Source: Bacillota bacterium
GTDB lineage: Bacteria; Bacillota; Clostridia; Oscillospirales; Ruminococcaceae
Length of the DNA: 33,661 nucleotides
Direction: 5' to 3'
Assembly: GCA_023413185.1 (NCBI GenBank)
Contig: JAEZQD010000108.1
Location: 1-33,661, forward strand
In this document: one piece after another, positions 32,335 through 33,661 of the stretch
Layout of the letters: each line of letters starts with the position of its first letter
Position numbering within the stretch: the first letter of the stretch is position 1
Notes under the pieces: model-generated
Databases searched by the model: none
Told to the model about the DNA's origin: nothing
Seen by the model: only the letters and a program-made list of their open reading frames with translations
Position numbers and translations under genes: made by a program

Positions 32335-33279
32335 TTATTGATTGCTTGCAGTTCGTTTGGAGGTTCTAATTTTTGCCTGTGCAGCAATCTCGTTAATCTT
32401 TCGCAGGCGATGGCTAACACCGGAACGCGTTAAGGGAGGAGACGCCATCTCACCAAGTTCACTCAGTGAGCTTTCGGGGTATTTCAGCCTCAGAGAGGCA
32501 ATCTCTTTTAACTCGTCCGACAACAGTTCATAGAGACCTAACCGCTTTAATGCGCGAATGGTTTTTATCTGCTGGGTTGATGCGGTTACGGTCTTTTCAA
32601 TATTCGCGGTTTCACAGTTGGTTTTGCGGTTAATATTGTTTCGCAAATCCTTAAGCACCTTAACATCCATTAGTTCTAGGGTCGAGAGGGTTGCGCCCAT
32701 ATATGTAATTAGGTCCTCTATCACTGCACTCTCGCGAAAGTACAGCACATAGCTGCCTTTGCGCTGCGTCATTTTTGCCTTAAACCCTGCCTGAGATAGG
32801 ATATAGGCAAGGTTCTTGCTAAGGGTGTACCGAGGCGCCACAAATTCAATGCGATAGGTTTTGCCGGGGTCGCTGACGTATCCGCACGCCAAAAACGCGC
32901 CGCGTATAAAGGCGCAGGTTTCCTCGTCGCTTTCCAAATTCGCCATATTAACTTTAACAGAAACCTCATGAATAGAGTGCGACAGGTATGCAAGCAGCTT
33001 GTGCTTCTCTTCTATCGTTGCCGTAGAAAGTAAAAACAGCGGGTTCCCCCCGCCCAAGCTGCTTAACGTTGCGTCAATACCGCACAATTCCAATAACAAA
33101 GCCTTTAAGCGCGTAGCGACACACTCATACTCTGTTTGCGCTAGGTGCGTATTCTGAAAAAAGCCTCGAGAAAAAAGTACAAGCCCATAGAGTAACGCTT
33201 TTTTCTGTAAAGTACTCTGCCTTGTCGGAGCAGAGAGCTCGCTCTTTAGCTTATATCCAAAGCTGTTTTGGTCTATCAT
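32335..33279 (-). CDS. whiA: DNA-binding protein WhiA
   Basis: A 314-residue regulator with an N-terminal LAGLIDADG-endonuclease-like domain (FIRGAFLACGYVSDPGKTYR, about residues 123-142) and a C-terminal helix-turn-helix (YPESSLSELGEMASPPLTRS and then GVSHRLRKINEIA, about 270-302). In Streptomyces WhiA controls sporulation division genes; in B. subtilis it affects division and chromosome segregation. The ATG lies nine bases after GGGGG. Neighbours rapZ and dnaE fit the Firmicute order, but yvcK, which usually lies between rapZ and whiA in Bacilli, is absent here. Confidence 0.95.
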   Translation of the reverse strand: MIDQNSFGYKLKSELSAPTRQSTLQKKALLYGLVLFSRGFFQNTHLAQTEYECVATRLKALLLELCGIDATLSSLGGGNPLFLLSTATIEEKHKLLAYLSHSIHEVSVKVNMANLESDEETCAFIRGAFLACGYVSDPGKTYRIEFVAPRYTLSKNLAYILSQAGFKAKMTQRKGSYVLYFRESAVIEDLITYMGATLSTLELMDVKVLKDLRNNINRKTNCETANIEKTVTASTQQIKTIRALKRLGLYELLSDELKEIASLRLKYPESSLSELGEMASPPLTRSGVSHRLRKINEIAAQAKIRTSKRTASNQ

Positions 33280-33309
33280 AACTCAATTCCCCCACTGCAA
33301 CCGGCTGCA

Positions 33310-33661
33310 TCACCGGTCTTTGGCAATGTCTCGATGGTTGGCTATCGCGCGAACGCCTTTTTGCTCCAACGCCGCACACACCTTTTGCGCAAAGGTAACC
33401 GATCGATGTTTGCCCCCGGTACAGCCAATCGCCACCACGAGCTGGCTTTTTCCCTCGTTGGTGTATAGGGGCAGCGTGAACTCCAGCATATCAATAATCC
33501 GTTTTAAAAATTCTCTTGACTCCTCAAAATTCAGAACAAAATCAGAAACATCACGGTCCAGTCCGGTTTGAGGCTTGAGCTCATCATAATAAAAGGGGTT
33601 GGGCAAGCATCGCACATCAAAGACCAAATCCGCATCGCTTGGCAGACCATATTTAAACCCA
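33310..33661 (-). CDS. rapZ: RapZ (YvcJ) nucleotide-binding protein, C-terminal part
   Basis: The frame is open to the window edge, so the N-terminal P-loop half lies outside. The visible 116 residues are the RapZ C-terminal domain: GFKYGLPSDADLVFDVRCLP at the edge, NPFYYDELKPQTGLD, the conserved GCTGGKHRSVTFA, and a final ANHRDIAKDR. In E. coli this domain binds the GlmZ/GlmY small RNAs. In Firmicutes the protein hydrolyses ATP/GTP, and its role is less clear. A shorter reading from an internal TTG at 33627 would cut the conserved block and is not real. It precedes whiA by 30 nt. Confidence 0.95.
   Translation of the reverse strand, partial: GFKYGLPSDADLVFDVRCLPNPFYYDELKPQTGLDRDVSDFVLNFEESREFLKRIIDMLEFTLPLYTNEGKSQLVVAIGCTGGKHRSVTFAQKVCAALEQKGVRAIANHRDIAKDR

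Overview
The window looks like a 33.7 kb piece of chromosome from a spore-forming member of the Clostridia (Firmicutes), plausibly an uncultured Oscillospirales/Ruminococcaceae-type gut lineage. The evidence is a complete spoIIIAA-AH operon, a yunB-type sporulation gene, a SpoIVFB-like protease beside an M23 protein, whiA next to rapZ, a GatCAB amidotransferase, and low-GC-Firmicutes promoters and Shine-Dalgarno sites. The taxonomic placement is inference. All 33 genes are on the minus strand, so transcription runs from high to low coordinates, as expected for a leading-strand segment. Nothing resembles a prophage, insertion sequence, CRISPR array, tRNA or rRNA.

Layout in the direction of transcription. 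(1) 33661-28757: rapZ (cut by the window edge), whiA and dnaE. (2) 28570-27584: pfkA, behind a strong promoter and a structured leader. (3) 27583-27212: a 372-nt gap filled with palindromes. It holds the pfkA terminator and two tandem structures, each with three hairpins packed without linkers inside one enclosing stem. This is the most unusual part of the window. (4) 27211-26531: yunB. (5) 26399-21097: ligA-gatC-gatA-gatB. (6) 21012-19581: an overlapping M23 peptidase / M50 site-2 protease pair. (7) 19474-15535: two coupled radical-SAM-system genes of unknown function, followed by asnS. (8) 15388-14102: a PF12897-type aspartate aminotransferase with its own promoter and terminator. (9) 13895-12465: purB with a UUG start. 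(10) 12288-9923: secD-secF behind a near-consensus promoter, with a leader that contains a hairpin and a small ORF. (11) 9749-4701: spoIIIAA to spoIIIAH. (12) 4550-1: an Asp23/Gls24 protein, nusB, a TsaD-like paralogue, xseA, xseB, ispA, and the first 29 codons of a divergent PAP2 family gene.

Most of the genes are housekeeping: replication and repair (dnaE, ligA, xseAB), translation (gatCAB, asnS), protein export (secDF), glycolysis (pfkA), purine and aspartate metabolism, and isoprenoid lipid synthesis. These are interleaved with sporulation functions: the SpoIIIA channel between mother cell and forespore, the SpoIVF-like protease module, and YunB. Several gene starts were moved from the longest ORF to a downstream start codon with a well-placed ribosome binding site. 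Names rest on reading motifs and gene order; no database search was run.
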